A stretch of DNA of 64,000 nt, taken from NCBI GenBank assembly GCA_963920525.1, contig OY986435.1, positions 258,995,462 to 259,059,461 on the forward strand. The letters run 5' to 3'. The translations under genes were made by a program, and so were the position numbers. Numbering within the stretch: the stretch's first letter is position 1; each line of letters starts with the position of its first letter. This document shows, in pieces, positions 31,383 through 43,265 of this stretch. This DNA is from Dichetophora obliterata. Lineage: Eukaryota; Arthropoda; Insecta; Diptera; Sciomyzidae. The notes under the pieces were generated by a model. That model was given only the letters and a program-made list of their open reading frames with translations, was not told where the DNA came from and did not search any database.

Positions 31383-33515
31383 TTAGATTGTTGCTGGCTT
31401 ATCGACGTACACCTTTTCTTTCAAATAACCCCAAAGAAAGAAGTCCAACGGTGTCAAATCACATGATCTTGGCGGCCAATTGACATCGCCACCACGTGAG
31501 ATAACACGGCCATTGAATTTGTCACGCAAAAGAGCCATTGCTTTATTAGCTGTGTGGCAAGTGGCACCGTTTTGTTGAAACCACATATCGTCCACATCCA
31601 TATCTTCCAATTCGGGTCATAAAAAGTTCGTTATCATCTCACGATAGCGAACAACATTCACAGTAACTGCCTGACCGGCCTCATTTTGGAAAAAATACGG
31701 CCCGATGATGCCGCCAGCCCATAAACCGCACCAAACAATCACTCTTTGTGGGTGCATTGGTTTTTCGATAATCACTCTTGGATTATCATTCGCCCAAATA
31801 TGGCAATTCTGCTTACTGACGAATCCACTGAGGTGAAAATGTGCCCCATCACTGAAGATGATTTTCTTCGAAAATTTCTTGCCACCATTCTGACCATTGA
31901 CGACGCTTGAAATGGTCAAGAGGCTTTAGTTCTTGAGTCAGTTGCACCTTGTAAGCGTTTTAATGCAAGTCTTTATGCATAATTAATGCTACCAACTCAT
32001 GTTATTAAAAAATAAGTATATTTGCTTCTTAGAACACTGAAAAGTAAGTATTAGTAAGTATAGTTTTTTAAAATAAGTATAAGTAAGTATTTTACCTTAG
32101 AAAAACAAATTGAATATTTTTTTGATACAATTTACTAATTTATGTTAAAACCAATAGAACCCACAATATTCTTTAAATATTGTCACACCCTCTTTTTGTT
32201 TTCCTTAAAAAGTTTTAAGTATACAATCTATCTAAAACCAAAAAGTCTTCAGATAAAAAATAAACAAAATATTAATTTTATACATTTGAAATTCTTATAT
32301 ATTTCTAATATATAAAATAGTTTAAAAACAAACAAAAGCATTAAGAATATTGTATTAAATTTTTATGAAGATCCGAGCAGTTTAAGTAATTTTTTCAACC
32401 CAAAACTTTCTCTACCTGAACTCATGTTAGAACGCATTTAAAAAACTTTAAGAGCGTTTTTCTCAAAACTACGTTTTCACGGACGCCCCACACTATTTCT
32501 CCGGTGGGCTGATCCTTCTCAAATTTTAACCACATATTTAACACAAATCTACTTACAAAAAAACTATAATCGTGTTAAAAAAATTTATGTTTACTATATT
32601 TTTTTACAAATAACGGCGAAAAAAAAATTTTTTTTTTGTTTTTGTTACTTAAATTTAACAACAATTGCTAAAAATTAATATTAATAGTCTATTTTATAGT
32701 CCTTGTCATATTGAATCTAAAACACTTTGGTTTTTTGTTTCAGATAAACAGATGCCGAGATATCGTGTGGGAGCCGACGACCTGCCTCCAAATTATAAAA
32801 AACATTAATAAATTTTTTTATTTTTATAAATTAAGACTTAATTTATCATTCCTTACTACTTATATAAACATATCTTTCATAGCAAGCTCACGAGAAATTC
32901 CCAAAAATAGCCTATTTTTTAGCCGATGAACTACAGTACACCCTTAATATTTCAGGTCTTGTCTTTAAAAAATTGTAAAATTCGACTCAGCTGTATTCAA
33001 TATTATTTTTTAAAAATAAAATTGACTCCAGAGTCTGTATTTTTAACGCTGTTGGTTACAATTTTCAAACTTTTTTCACTTTTGCAAATAAAAACGTTCA
33101 ACCGGAGCTGAAAAGTAAGCATAATTAAGTATAAATCTTAAAAGTAAGTATACTTATAAGTATGGAATTTTAGTAAGTATATGAAGCTGAAAATAAGTAT
33201 GATACTTACAAAGTAAGTATAGTTGGTAACATTATGCTTTATGTTCATCAACGACGAGCGTGAGAGGTGCAATTGTTGGGCACGACGACGAGTTGAGGTA
33301 GACGGCTCTTCAGCCACACTACCGCGAACAGCAGCAATACTTTCTGCAGTACGAGCTGTACGAGCATGTATTGGTGTTTTCACATCTCCTACAGACCCGG
33401 TTTGCTCAAATTTTTGCACGATTTTTCCGATTGTACGCACATTTGGACGATTAAATTGACCGAAAAAAATCACAAAGTGCACAATATGCATTTTGATTTG
33501 AACGTCCATTTTCAT
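31383..33515 (-). pseudogene. mariner-type transposase, broken
   Basis: Order on the minus strand: 33138-33515, paired helix-turn-helix with RPNVRTIGKIVQKFEQTGSV and RRAQQLHLSRSSL; then the insert; then about 31990-31920, KVQLTQELK; 31617-31919, KKIIFSDGAHFHLSGFV and NCHIWA; 31383-31610, MWFQQNGATCHTA and RSCDLTPLDFFLWGYLKEK. Family members have D-E-A-H at the first site and QQDGA at the second. Here the first carboxylate region reads DGAH and the second catalytic Asp is Asn, so the enzyme would be dead even without the insertion and frame breaks. Confidence 0.85.
31991..33230. mobile_element. 1.24 kb insert with AAGTAAGTAT subterminal repeats
   Basis: It sits inside the mariner transposase and begins ACCAACTCATG and ends AGTATAGTTGGT. 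AAGTAAGTAT-type motifs are clustered next to both ends (32042-32095 and 33110-33220). Flanks TTAATGCT and ATTATGCT look like a mutated 8-bp duplication. Subterminal repeats and an 8-bp duplication point to a hAT-type non-autonomous element, but no transposase is visible; frames at 32711-33111 have no motifs. Confidence 0.6.
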
Positions 33516-33679
33516 AATAAGCCTGAATAACTTTTACGCGTTGCTCGATTGAGTATCTTTCTATGGTTCGAATTGAATTAGTCTGGAATTCAGAAATGTC
33601 AAATCAAATGCAGAAAAAACTTGACGTTTAGGTGTGGTTCACATTCAACATCGGCCCTTAAAATATAACCACCCTTTAT

Positions 33680-33950
33680 AATGTATATATTTCGCTGTTT
33701 ATGATTTTTTAGAAATGATGCAAAAATCAGTAGTGACACTTGTCAAATTCTATTAATGTGATATCTGCAATAATATCACATAATTATTTAGGTATGAAAA
33801 GCTCAGTTTTCTTAAGGCTATTTGCACATGTGAAATAATGTTACTCAATTTAAAACATTATTATAAATGGAGTAAAGAAAGACAAAAATTCCTTTGTTTT
33901 GTAGTTTTATTACAATAAATGTTTTAATTTTTATTTTTGCAAACGTACAA
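33680..33950. other. spacer, nothing recognised
   Basis: AT-rich sequence without a supported feature. Confidence 0.5.
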
Positions 33951-34107
33951 TCTAGAGCCAGCAATTTTGGGTTTTTTTGGATTTTCGGGATTGCAAGTTT
34001 CAATCCCGGGATGCCGGGATTAGTGCCGGGATTACAGCTGACTGAAAAAAATTGTAAATGATTTTTATAATTGAAAGATCTTTTTTTTTACAATAAAACA
34101 CACTTAA

Positions 34108-34336
34108 CCTTCGCGTTACTAATGCCCACCCGGGTGGTTTTTTGGATTTTGATTTCTTAATAAATTCCTGTATTTTAATCGAAACTAACTAGGGTTTCAA
34201 CTCACTGAACAAATTTAAGAGTGTTTTTGTATAGTCTACGCAAAATAATTATTTTCAAGTATTTTAATCCTTTTCAGTTTTAATCCTTTTCAGTTTCAGT
34301 AAACGATGCGCACAAAAGTGTTCCGTAAGGCGAAGG
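34108..34336. mobile_element. 229 bp piggyBac-type MITE
   Basis: TTAA on both sides (34104-34107 and 34337-34340). Inverted ends are CCTTCGCGTTAC and the complement CCTTCGCCTTAC. The left end continues with CCCACCCGGGTGG, a palindromic block often seen in insect piggyBac-type ends. No transposase. Confidence 0.75.
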
Positions 34337-34524
34337 TTAAGAAAACTAAAATCGATTTTAAAAATTATGAAGATTTTGAAATGATGAAGTGATAAAAATT
34401 TTATATTCTTGATATTGCGCTATATCGTTTCCAAAATAAATTTCACGAACAAATAGACATCTTAAATAATATTCTCAAAACATAATACAAAAATATTATT
34501 AAATGAATAACACATTTTATAATA

Positions 34525-35815
34525 TTCGGCCGAAACCGAAACCGAAACCGAAACCGAAACTGGTTGTTAATATGAAAATTTAAGTATTTACAAATGATTG
34601 TTTTTATTAAAAGAAAACAAAAGTACTACTGGTGCAAAAGAAGTATTATTTGCATATTGAAGTTTATAATAATTAATTGAATGAGATAATTTTTTATTAC
34701 ACACTTCCGTACACACTCAAAATAGTACGCACCTACAATGTACATTTTTTTAAAACTACAAAGCAAAGTATTTCTGTTTTTCTCTAAGGTTTAGTATTAC
34801 AAAAATAGAAATATGTATTTCGCTTTTTTTTTCCTTTATTCCACACACACAGAATTCGTTCGGAAGTTCAATTATCAATTTTTGGCTTAAGTACCTATAA
34901 AGCTTTAATGGTAATTGCAATAGAGATGATAATATCGAAAATGATAAAACTCATAATATTAACCAAAATGTTTTGCGTTTACACGATAAATCATATTATA
35001 TACGAATTCATAATTTTTGTTTTGTACAATGCGTTGTAAATATTTTTATTAAACCAAACTTATATATTTGAATTAAATGACTTATGCAAAAAACTTTGGC
35101 ATAATTCAAGAATAGCGAAAACACTCCTTTTTAATATTTTGTTGTTGGATTATACGGATTTTAACCTCCTTAATCCAAATTTCATGCTGCTGGCAATTGG
35201 TTTGGAAGTTATAGGCCTCCAAAGTTGCAAAATGGGCTACAAATCTTTCTACTTTTTTTTAGTGTTCCGCGTTATGGGTATCAAAATAAAGTTAATGCGA
35301 GTACCTATTCAAGGAGGTATCAAACATGAAAATTCATTCATAACTTTTTAAGATATACCTATTATTATATTTATAATTTGTCTGGAAAACTAGTGGTTTC
35401 CCTTTTACGAAAGCACGACACTAAAAATGTTTACATCTTTAAAATTTATGCATGAATTTTTATATTTGAATTGGTAAAGTTTTTGTTTTTTCAACATAAA
35501 GTTTTGTTTTGTTGAAAAATTTAGAAAAATAACAAGATTTGTAAGTTATTCTTCCCAACTTTGGAGGCTTATAACTTCTAAATCAATTGCGAGCGGTCTG
35601 CAATTTTTTTCAGATTTGGAGTAAGGAAGCCAAAATCAATATAATCTGCAAAAAAAAAATTCAAATTGTAGTTGTCTCTATTCTTGAAATGTGCCGAAAT
35701 TTTTACCAATAGTTTCGGCTAGTTTCGGTTATTCGGCCATATTGAGGCCGAGCGGAAACTGCCAAAAAGGGCTGAAACTGTCCGTAACCGAAACCGAAAC
35801 CGAATATTCGGTCGG
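34525..35815. mobile_element. foldback region bounded by CCGAAA repeats
   Basis: Left boundary: ATATTCGG followed by five (CCGAAA) units at 34525-34560. Right boundary: AACCGAAACCGAAACCGAA then TATTCGG at about 35785-35815. Inside, 35098-35232 and 35555-35690 are complementary (TTCAAGAATAG, GAAGTTATA.GCCTCCAAAGTT and more), with weaker pairing over about 250 bp. No protein motif in the frame 35139-35351. The class is unknown; subterminal hexamer arrays suggest hAT. Confidence 0.55.
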
Positions 35816-36479
35816 ACAATACATACAATATACATGTTTTCTTTTCACACACATTTCTCGAAACACACATTTTTATTGCAATCATTTGAATTAATAAATG
35901 CATTCAAGAATTCTCTGGTCTGCCTCTTGAATGATATTTGTTCAAAATATCACTTCTTGTTTTCTCTCGAAATAAACACAGTGAGGTCGGGTAGTTTTGT
36001 TGTGTGACAAGAACGAACACATTCCGTCGGAAGACGAGGCACTCATGAACACACATTAAAAGCGATGGATTGCTTGAGTTATAAAACATACCCATGAATT
36101 CGATTGTGCATTCATTGAATGAATGAAGTCATGCAGATGTCTAGTCTGTACTATTCGTTTCAGAAAATTCAAAGTATCGTAACTCATTCTCGATAGGAAG
36201 CTTTATGGAAATAAAATATTAGAGAATGTATAAAACAAGCCACAATTGCACCGTACACTTGCAAAAAAGTAATAGGAACAAGATTAAGATTTTCACCCCG
36301 TATCCGTTTATTGGCTGCCATAGTATAGAACCCAGTATAGAACCCATCCTTCGATAAAGTCATATATTCGAAGCAGCTCCAAAAGGTGCAAGGAATGGCA
36401 TCTATATGTACTAGCTGAACTCTGAGAACAACACTGACTGTTGCTTAAGAGACCATACTTTATCTCCTTCCCCTTGGTT

Positions 36480-36560
36480 TGGTAGCAGCTTGTTGGTGGT
36501 GGGCGTAGCCCGCTGGGTAGAGTGCATGGGTTCAATGCTTAGCTCAAATAATATGTTTAC
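36480..36560 (+). mobile_element. SINE head fragment
   Basis: GTAGCCCGCTGGGTAGAGTGCATG is followed directly by GGTTCAATGCTTAGCTCA, matching the SINE A and B boxes of 13257 with the middle deleted. No body follows. Confidence 0.6.
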
Positions 36561-36659
36561 TTGCAATAATGGTGCACCGGCATATACTAAGGCATATAAT
36601 GCAATAATGGTGCACCGTGAAATCAAGGGTGTCTTTAATTTTATACAGATGAGTTAAAG

Positions 36660-36790
36660 CTTGATGATGACGTCGGGTATGGAGCTTACTCAAAAGAACT
36701 AGAGGTATTCCTGGCTGGGGGTCTAAGCAACGGATTTTGCCAACTCTACCGAAACTTACCTAGTCTTACAGTGTCCCTTCCCATTACAGT
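36660..36790 (+). pseudogene. possible LINE RNase H fragment
   Basis: The plus strand reads DDDVGYGAYSKELEVFLAGG and then NGFCQLYRNLPSL over about 44 codons. G.YSKEL followed by a loop and FCQLY recalls the start of RNase H in the jockey/R1 LINEs (GVYS.EL...FQAE). The match is weak and short. Confidence 0.3.
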
Positions 36791-36799
36791 ACAATTTTT

Positions 36800-37480
36800 T
36801 TTTTTTTTTTGCTTTATTAAAAGCTTTATTTTTTAACATTTCCTATCAAATGTTCTACAAAATATGTTGTATTAGTTTATTATTGCTTAACACTTTGACA
36901 CAAGAGATTCTATTGTTTCGTTGTGAAAAAATTTATCGTAGGATTAACAGATTGAATATTCTGTAACCATTACCAAAAGGAACAGAGCGAAAATGTATAT
37001 GAAATCAACTGATTATATATCATACAACAACTCCATAAAAACTCCATATAGAGTTTTTGTAATGACAGAATTATATCCAAAGTAAACATAACCAAGCAAT
37101 GCATGGCATTGTGGATCGTTCTTTAAAAACTTAATACTTAAAGTAAAAGGTACTCATTTTTAAAATTTACCAGTGTATTATACACTCAAATCTTTTCGAA
37201 TAAATAAGAATGATAAAAACCGCATCGAAATCCATTGTGAAGTTTAGAATAAGTAAGTGAATAAACAAACAGACACAAAAAGCTACTTTGTTTTAAACTA
37301 TTTATAATAGATAAAGATTAAGGATTTTTTAAATTGTTTCATACAAATGTTCTTAATTTTATTTTAATATTTTATTTTTTTATATCAACGTTATTTTGAC
37401 CAATAAAATTTATTAGAAACTAATTAAAAAATTAGAAAATTCATAAAAATATACATTCAACTTTTTTTAATTCACTTTTT
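36800..37480. other. AT-rich stretch
   Basis: A poly(T) run at about 36796-36815 and no supported frame. Confidence 0.5.
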
Positions 37481-37569
37481 GTAATCCCGAAACAATCCCG
37501 ATATTAGGATTATTAATCCCGATAGTCGATAGAAATTATAAAAACCTTTCGGAATTGGACTCTAACCTA

Positions 37570-40500
37570 GAAAGGATGCTATAAGCATGTATCAGTAGTA
37601 TTTATAACAACGATCTTACAAAACTCAGTACTACGGAGTTAATTAGTCTTAATTAATCAATTCAAATTTATAAATGACACCAGCTGAACTTGTCATTACC
37701 GTGCTAAACTTAAAACTTGAAAGAAGCTCTTGTTCTATTGAATTAGTTTGCTAATTAAATTGAAACATTTTTACTTACCTTCAGTGAAAAGGACTCAGTA
37801 GTCTTTTATGCTACGAAATTTGTTACAGTTACCTAAAAGCCTTATTACTGTATTTCCATCAGAGTAAAAAACAGTTTAGTTTTTGAACATTTAACATGTG
37901 CTTATACATATATTTTCCATTTTATATAACTATCTAAGTTTTATAAATACGAGTAGATTCTCATACAAATATATTTTTATATAAGTTGTTTTTATTAGAA
38001 CGTTTTTGTTTAAAGCTAAGATTAGCCAGCATGTTCCTTAAAACTAAAAATATTTTTACTAAAAATTTGCACTGCAACCCTTTTTTCACCACATTTTTAA
38101 GTCCTCACAATAATTTTTATTGGTTTCTTTACGACAACCGTATTGTAATCATACGTGTTTGAAATATGTTTAAGTCTATTTATGCTATCAGTTCTTCCCA
38201 TCTCGACTTCTTAAAAGCTCGATAAAATTATCTCAAACAATATTTTGAACCCTTTTTCCTTTAATAATTCATTTGGCTGCCAAGTTTATATTAACATTAG
38301 CACAAAGACACGTAACTGTATTACGTAAATGCGTCTCGCAGTAATCCGAGCGTTAATAACAACGCTTATCTCAGCGACATCATCCTCATCATCGAGAACA
38401 ATAACAACGCGCGCAACGCTATTGTCAGCTAGAAATAAAAGGAGCGAACGGGAATAAGTAGTAGAGTATGTATAAAAGGAATAAGTAAAAAAGTTGCCAC
38501 TTAACTGACAGCCAGAGTACTGTGAATACAGCAACGACAGCATCGCCATCTATTATCATCAGTTTGCAATCTTGCCTCGCAAAAAAGTCGCATTGTTTTA
38601 ATGCAATTTCTTAAATAAAGCTAGTTATGGTGAAAAAAAATCAACCAGGATGTTAGAAAAAGCCGGAAAAATTTGTTAGTTGGGCGGATTTCTCTTGGAT
38701 TACAAAACTTAAAAATTAATTTTTATATAGTTATCTCAAAATTGAATTAAATGTTATTTTACTCGGTGCAACAACATTTGCAATGTAATAAAAATTATGA
38801 AATTTCGATTATGAATCAGAGCTCTCAACAAATCAGTGTAGAAGGTCTTAAATGCATATGCAAAAATGACTTTTAACTTCCATTTATATCTATTATAAAA
38901 GTCAGAGATTAACCAAGCTTAAAAGTCAACCTATTTATTTTTAAATTTAATATATTAAGCAAAATGACCTATTTGCATTGTAATTTTGACATTTTTCTTT
39001 TTTGAGATGGAAGATACCTACATATATACAAAACAGATGAAGATCCAGAAGGTTTAGTTTCACTGTGAAACATTTTCAAGGTCATTGAATTCAAACAACT
39101 TTTTGAATGCTTTTCCTTGAAGTGCTGGACGTTAATAACATAACAGTATCTGGGTTTTGCTGGATTGGCTACCGATCGGGTTTTATTGTATGAAGAATAT
39201 ATTGGCTCAAACTTGATTTTTCTCATTGCTTTATCTCTTTAGCCGTTTGGAGTTTTCTGTTCTTGTCTTCAGCAAAGTTTCAACTATAGAATAGGAAAAA
39301 AGTGTATTTTGGGACCATATATTTCAAACCTTTTTTAGATTCTTAGAAATATCTACCAAGATATTCGCATACATACTACATGTCTATCCGACCTGTCAAA
39401 TCCATCCTACATGTAGGATAGTCCGAAACCCCCTATAAGCATGAAAATTCTTTATAGCAGTAAGGCGGTCCGTGGCAGGACAACGTCTTCCAAGGAATAC
39501 TAATATTTTATATATAGGTTTTCTCTTCGGTTGGCAGTCTCACTGCTATACTTTTTTGATATAAGATATATTAATTATGTTTGTATAACATACTATGTGT
39601 ACCTGTGACTTATTTTGATTTATGTTTTTATAATAAACGGCAATTTATAATATTAAAATTGCGTATTTTTTTTTTTGTGGAGTATAAAAAAAATTGCGTA
39701 AAGTTGTCCGGGTCATGTGTTGTAGACTTATGGCAACCCTAATTTAGTATGAATAATAAAGGACCTAAAAAACGAAATCAATTTATAACAGTTATTTTAA
39801 CTAAAATATCTAGAAAAAAAGTATTTCAATTTGCATATGACATATTTGTTGTTTACGCGAATCTGAAGAAGAATTTTATGCGAAATTTGTGTGCATAATA
39901 TTTAAACTAATTGTTTAATAGAAGCTCGGTTAAAGTCCTTTCTAGCGTTGAAATTGCCAATTTATATTTATTTTAATATTTAAACCATCTGTCATCTTAT
40001 ACAAAAATTGTAAAAGTACTCTTCTGGAAAATAATCTTATAGCTTATATGTATCTAACTTTAATATACAATATAAATCGTTAGTTTGTCTGTTTTTCATC
40101 ACATAACTTCTGAATGATTACACAGAGTGAAATCATATTTGCACATATTGTTTTTTTTTGTACCCGATTATTCATGGCTATGTTATAATCCATTAGGTGG
40201 AACACAAGAAGGCACTTTAGTACGTAAACTTTTAAAAAATGATATTTAATTCAAACAGAAAGAGAAATAATGTTAAAATGACTTTTAGACGCTTATAAGA
40301 CCTACAAAAAATATTAAGAAATAATTTTGCCTTCTCCTTCGCAGATACTCTGTAATAAGCATTTTTTATGCAAAATTTGTGAATATATACTAAATTGGTA
40401 AAATTTTTTTAGTATCGTAAACTTAAAAAAATGCCATTATTTTGATTTCAAAAGCATATTTTAAAAACTACAGATTTCTTAGTACAGCTCAATTTTTATG

Positions 40501-40660
40501 AAAAGTCGAGACCCTGGAAATTTTCCTGAGGATACGAGTACAGTAGAATGAAACATTTTGCAAAAGTATCCCAGATCCTCCCTCCGTTTGTTAATACAGA
40601 ATAGGTATCTCCTGCGATTATTCACATATAATTTATTCATTAAAAGCTTAACTAAACTTA
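37570..40660. other. long non-coding stretch, little recognised
   Basis: No supported gene. Minus-strand frames at 38286-38549 and 38969-39226 have no recognised domain. Inverted motifs TATAGCAGT and ACTGCTATA bracket 39458-39551. A SINE 3' fragment lies at 39870-39970. Confidence 0.5.
39870..39970 (+). mobile_element. SINE 3' fragment
   Basis: TTTAATAGAAGCTCGGTTAAAG and TTGAAATTGCCAATTTAT match the 3' part of the SINE at 13540-13580 (ATCAATAGAAGCTAGGTC, CTGAAATGGCCAG). The head is absent. Confidence 0.55.
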
Positions 40661-40669
40661 ATTTTTGAA

Positions 40670-40830
40670 AGAATAAAAAAGCTATTAAAACGCAGATGCG
40701 ATGATAGACATGTGCAAAAAAAAAATGAAAATACTGGAAAAATGTAACAAGTTTTTGAATCCGAGTCAACGCGAAAATTTTCTAGACTTTCAGTTTTTTT
40801 TTTCGATCATTGTAAACCCAAGGAATTGGG
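40670..40830 (-). repeat. host repeat copy 3
   Basis: On the minus strand: TTACAATGATCGAAAAAAAA, TCTAGAAAATTTTCGCG, ACTCGGATTCAAAAACTT and GCACATGTCTATCATCG. These match 5130-5275 closely, including the region downstream of the hAT-type MITE. Confidence 0.7.
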
Positions 40831-41100
40831 CTTGAATGATTTTTGAAAGAGGCTAACGAGCACCAAAATTTTTTCACCGGAATTTTTTGATACATAAAAA
40901 AAAACTTTATTTCACAAAACTTTAGCGTAATACTTAGAGCCGCTTTTGAAAAAACAAAAAAACAATTTAAATGAATACTAAACTATTTAGAATTAATAAT
41001 AATGTGATATTTCTTCAACCCCTTAATTGCTGTTTCTGGGCTTAATTAAGGCTCATGGTCACATTTTTAATAATATCTCAATCACAGCAAAAGTTCATTG

Positions 41101-41277
41101 TGTTTCTTCAATGTCAAGGAGTTCTGCGATAAAGTTGGAAAAGGTCTTGAATTTTTGATTGAGCAGGCTGTAGAATCTTTACGTTCAGACTTTAAAGATA
41201 TGTACTCGGGAGAATGTAAGTTTCAGTCTACACATCCTGATTCTCCAGAACAATTACTAAAAGCACTGAGGGAGTAA
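41101..41277 (+). pseudogene. unrecognised coding fragment
   Basis: Open for 58 codons: FFNVKEFCDKVGKGLEFLIE, then DFKDMYSGECKFQSTHPDSP and QLLKALRE before the stop. The codon pattern looks coding. THP and LLKAL recall C-terminal parts of some transposon proteins, but I cannot name the family. Confidence 0.3.
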
Positions 41278-41299
41278 AACTCAAGGTACATCTAGGTAA

Positions 41300-42085
41300 A
41301 AGCTACATGGGTTTTCTAAGTGTGATAAAAAAACAATTATGTACTTTAAAACGTGATTTTTATATCGGAAAACAATAGCTATTTCTTTATTTATTTAATA
41401 CAATTCTAAGCCCTCTTTATTACTTTTCCCCTATACAGCTATTCCTTGTTTCAAAAGATGTAGGTTTTAGATTTTTGACAAAATAAAGAAAAGTTATAAA
41501 ATCTATAAAAAAAAAACTTAGTAAAGAAATCACTCTAATACACTCTGGACCCTTTATACTTACTTTAAAGAATATCTTCCAGGAATATTTTAATCATCAA
41601 ATCAAATAGTTGTATTTGCATTGACACCTTTGCAACTTTTTTGAAAAGGGTCAAAACAGACCCATAAAAAAGTAAGCTACAGAATTTAAATGTTCAACAA
41701 ATTAATTCCCAAAAAAATGTTATTTTATGTTTGTTACTACAAAAACTATGTCAAATGCAAATTTTAAAATGTTTTTCTTTCATATTTCTTTCACTTTATG
41801 AAGGCTGATTCTCCCATCTTTTGGAAAATATTCAAAATTTTCATGCAGTGTAAACTTTCAATCTATTTTCCCTTTGAAATTGATTAAAAAAATTGAAAAA
41901 CTTTATATATTTATCAGCTCTAGCATTTTGATATTTTCAAATCTTCTTCGTTCATCTCTGATTTCAATACCGTTACGCTTACTAAAAATGCTTAGTTGAC
42001 TGTTCTGATGCTCCTTATCAACCTTAAGCTTATTCTATCTTAATTAATGATTTGATGCTTTAAAAAGTTGTTTTTCAAACAGAAT
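41300..42085. other. no gene recognised
   Basis: AT-rich sequence downstream of the exon at 42094-42425 (minus), possibly its 3' flank. Confidence 0.5.
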
Positions 42086-42092
42086 GCCTATT

Positions 42093-42098
42093 TTTATT
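42093..42098 (-). terminator. poly(A) signal overlapping the stop codon
   Basis: AATAAA on the minus strand shares its TAA with the stop of the exon at 42094-42425. If used, the 3' UTR would be very short. Confidence 0.35.
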
Positions 42099-42425
42099 TG
42101 CGTTCATTATTATCTTGGCTAACTGGTGCAGCAGTATCTGCACTACAACCGCTAGCAGATTGTTGATGCTGTTGTTGCTTGTCTCCAACAGCTGCTTGGG
42201 AATCCTTTACAGTGAACGTAACATAGTAACGTTTATTGCTGTCCAACTTTTCCGATGGCAGTGAGATAAGTTGTTTACTCTTTCCATGTGAGAGTTCAAG
42301 TGAAACTTTTCCACCGCAGCTAGAGTTACTGGCTAGTATTTTAGGTAGATAGAAGCTGCCAACGCCGGTCTTTTTATAGGGCCCAAAACCGAACTTTGGC
42401 ATTGTATGATGATTCATCATTGGAA
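42094..42425 (-). CDS. terminal coding exon of an unrecognised host gene
   Basis: The minus-strand exon begins after an acceptor (TTTTACTTCTGACAG at 42426 and up) preceded by a long pyrimidine tract, in phase 2. It encodes about 109 residues: PMMNHHTMPKFGFGPYKKTG, then VGSFYLPKILASNSSCGGKV, EKLDSNKRYYVTFTVKD, a Gln-rich run (KQQQHQQSASG) and a C-terminus ending NNERK. Codon use is more balanced and GC-richer than the surroundings. It has none of the decay seen in the transposon genes. I do not recognise the family. The stop overlaps AATAAA. Upstream exons were not found, so a long intron may extend to higher coordinates, or they may lie outside the window. Confidence 0.6.
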
Positions 42426-42429
42426 CTGT

Positions 42430-43265
42430 CAGAAGTAAAAGAGAATTATTTGTTACTTATACAGAAAAAGAAAAGAATTTAAAAAAGAATTATTTAAATG
42501 GAAAAAAACTAAAAAAAAAATAAGTATTTGACAAAAATGTTTTTGTTGCACAATTTCATTATTGCTTTGCTACCTTTTATCCAAAAATATATATTTTTAA
42601 ACTAACTTACACTGAGAAAGTAGTTTGGGTTTAGGCTCTTTACGGAGAGAAATTATATTCTTATATTAATGAAATATTTTGCTTGATTAAAGAATATTTT
42701 AAATAAAGTCTCATTTGCTCAAATTACGCATCAATAAATAAAGATAAGAAAAAAAATGTATAATGAGCATTTATTTCTAGAATTGAGTAAAGTAAATGGT
42801 TGCCTAGAACTTGGAACAAAACTTCAACCAAGAAAATATTTTCTTAATTTAAGCAATCGCAGAGTTGGTTCTTACAAATATTATTGAATCAATAACTTAA
42901 TTGAAAACATCCCAGTATTAAGAATATTGTTAAATTGAATCATGCAAATTGTTCTCAACTCAACGAAGCAGTCACTTTTACTTACTTTTTTTTTTGCAAA
43001 ATAGTAGAAAAAAATTTCTTTGAAAGGCAAAACAAAGCACCAATAATTCTGTTTTGGTTATACTTTTTACTTTGGTTTGGTAAAAGCTTATCAAGGTGTA
43101 TGGACTGCAGAAAACACAGAAGACTTCTGAGGAATTGACTAGCGATCCACGAAACAGTCTGTCCAGTCTGTTTGGTGGTTTGTTTTGCAAAAAACTTGTT
43201 GTTTTTGCAACCATTTGTTTCATGACCTTATTTGTCATTAAGCTGAAACATAATTTAAAAAAATT
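42430..43265. other. AT-rich stretch, possible intron
   Basis: No supported frame. It follows the acceptor of the minus-strand exon, so it may be intron. Confidence 0.4.

Larger units (their letters stand above)
31133..33676 (-). mobile_element. mariner-family element, interrupted
   Basis: Ends AAGGGGTGGTTAAATTTTAA and the complement of AAAGGGTGGTTATATTTTAA, followed inside by GCCGATGTTGA on both sides. TA flanks both ends. The element spans 2.54 kb, but subtracting the 1.24 kb insert at 31991-33230 gives about 1.3 kb, the canonical mariner length. The transposase is on the minus strand. Confidence 0.85.
33953..37564. repeat. possible large composite element with AATCCCG ends
   Basis: The left side (33960-34040) has clustered CGGGATT motifs behind TAGAGCCAGCAATTTT. 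The right side (37480-37564) has AATCCCG motifs and ends AATTGGACTCTA, an imperfect inverted match. The flanks show no clear target duplication. The interior contains a piggyBac-type MITE, a 1.3 kb foldback and a SINE fragment. That it is one element is an inference. Confidence 0.3.

Noticed and set aside
33953..37564. A single intact hAT element spanning 3.6 kb
   Set aside because: The ends resemble each other and share AATCCCG motifs, but the flanks show no 8-bp duplication and no transposase is inside; kept only as a low-confidence repeat.
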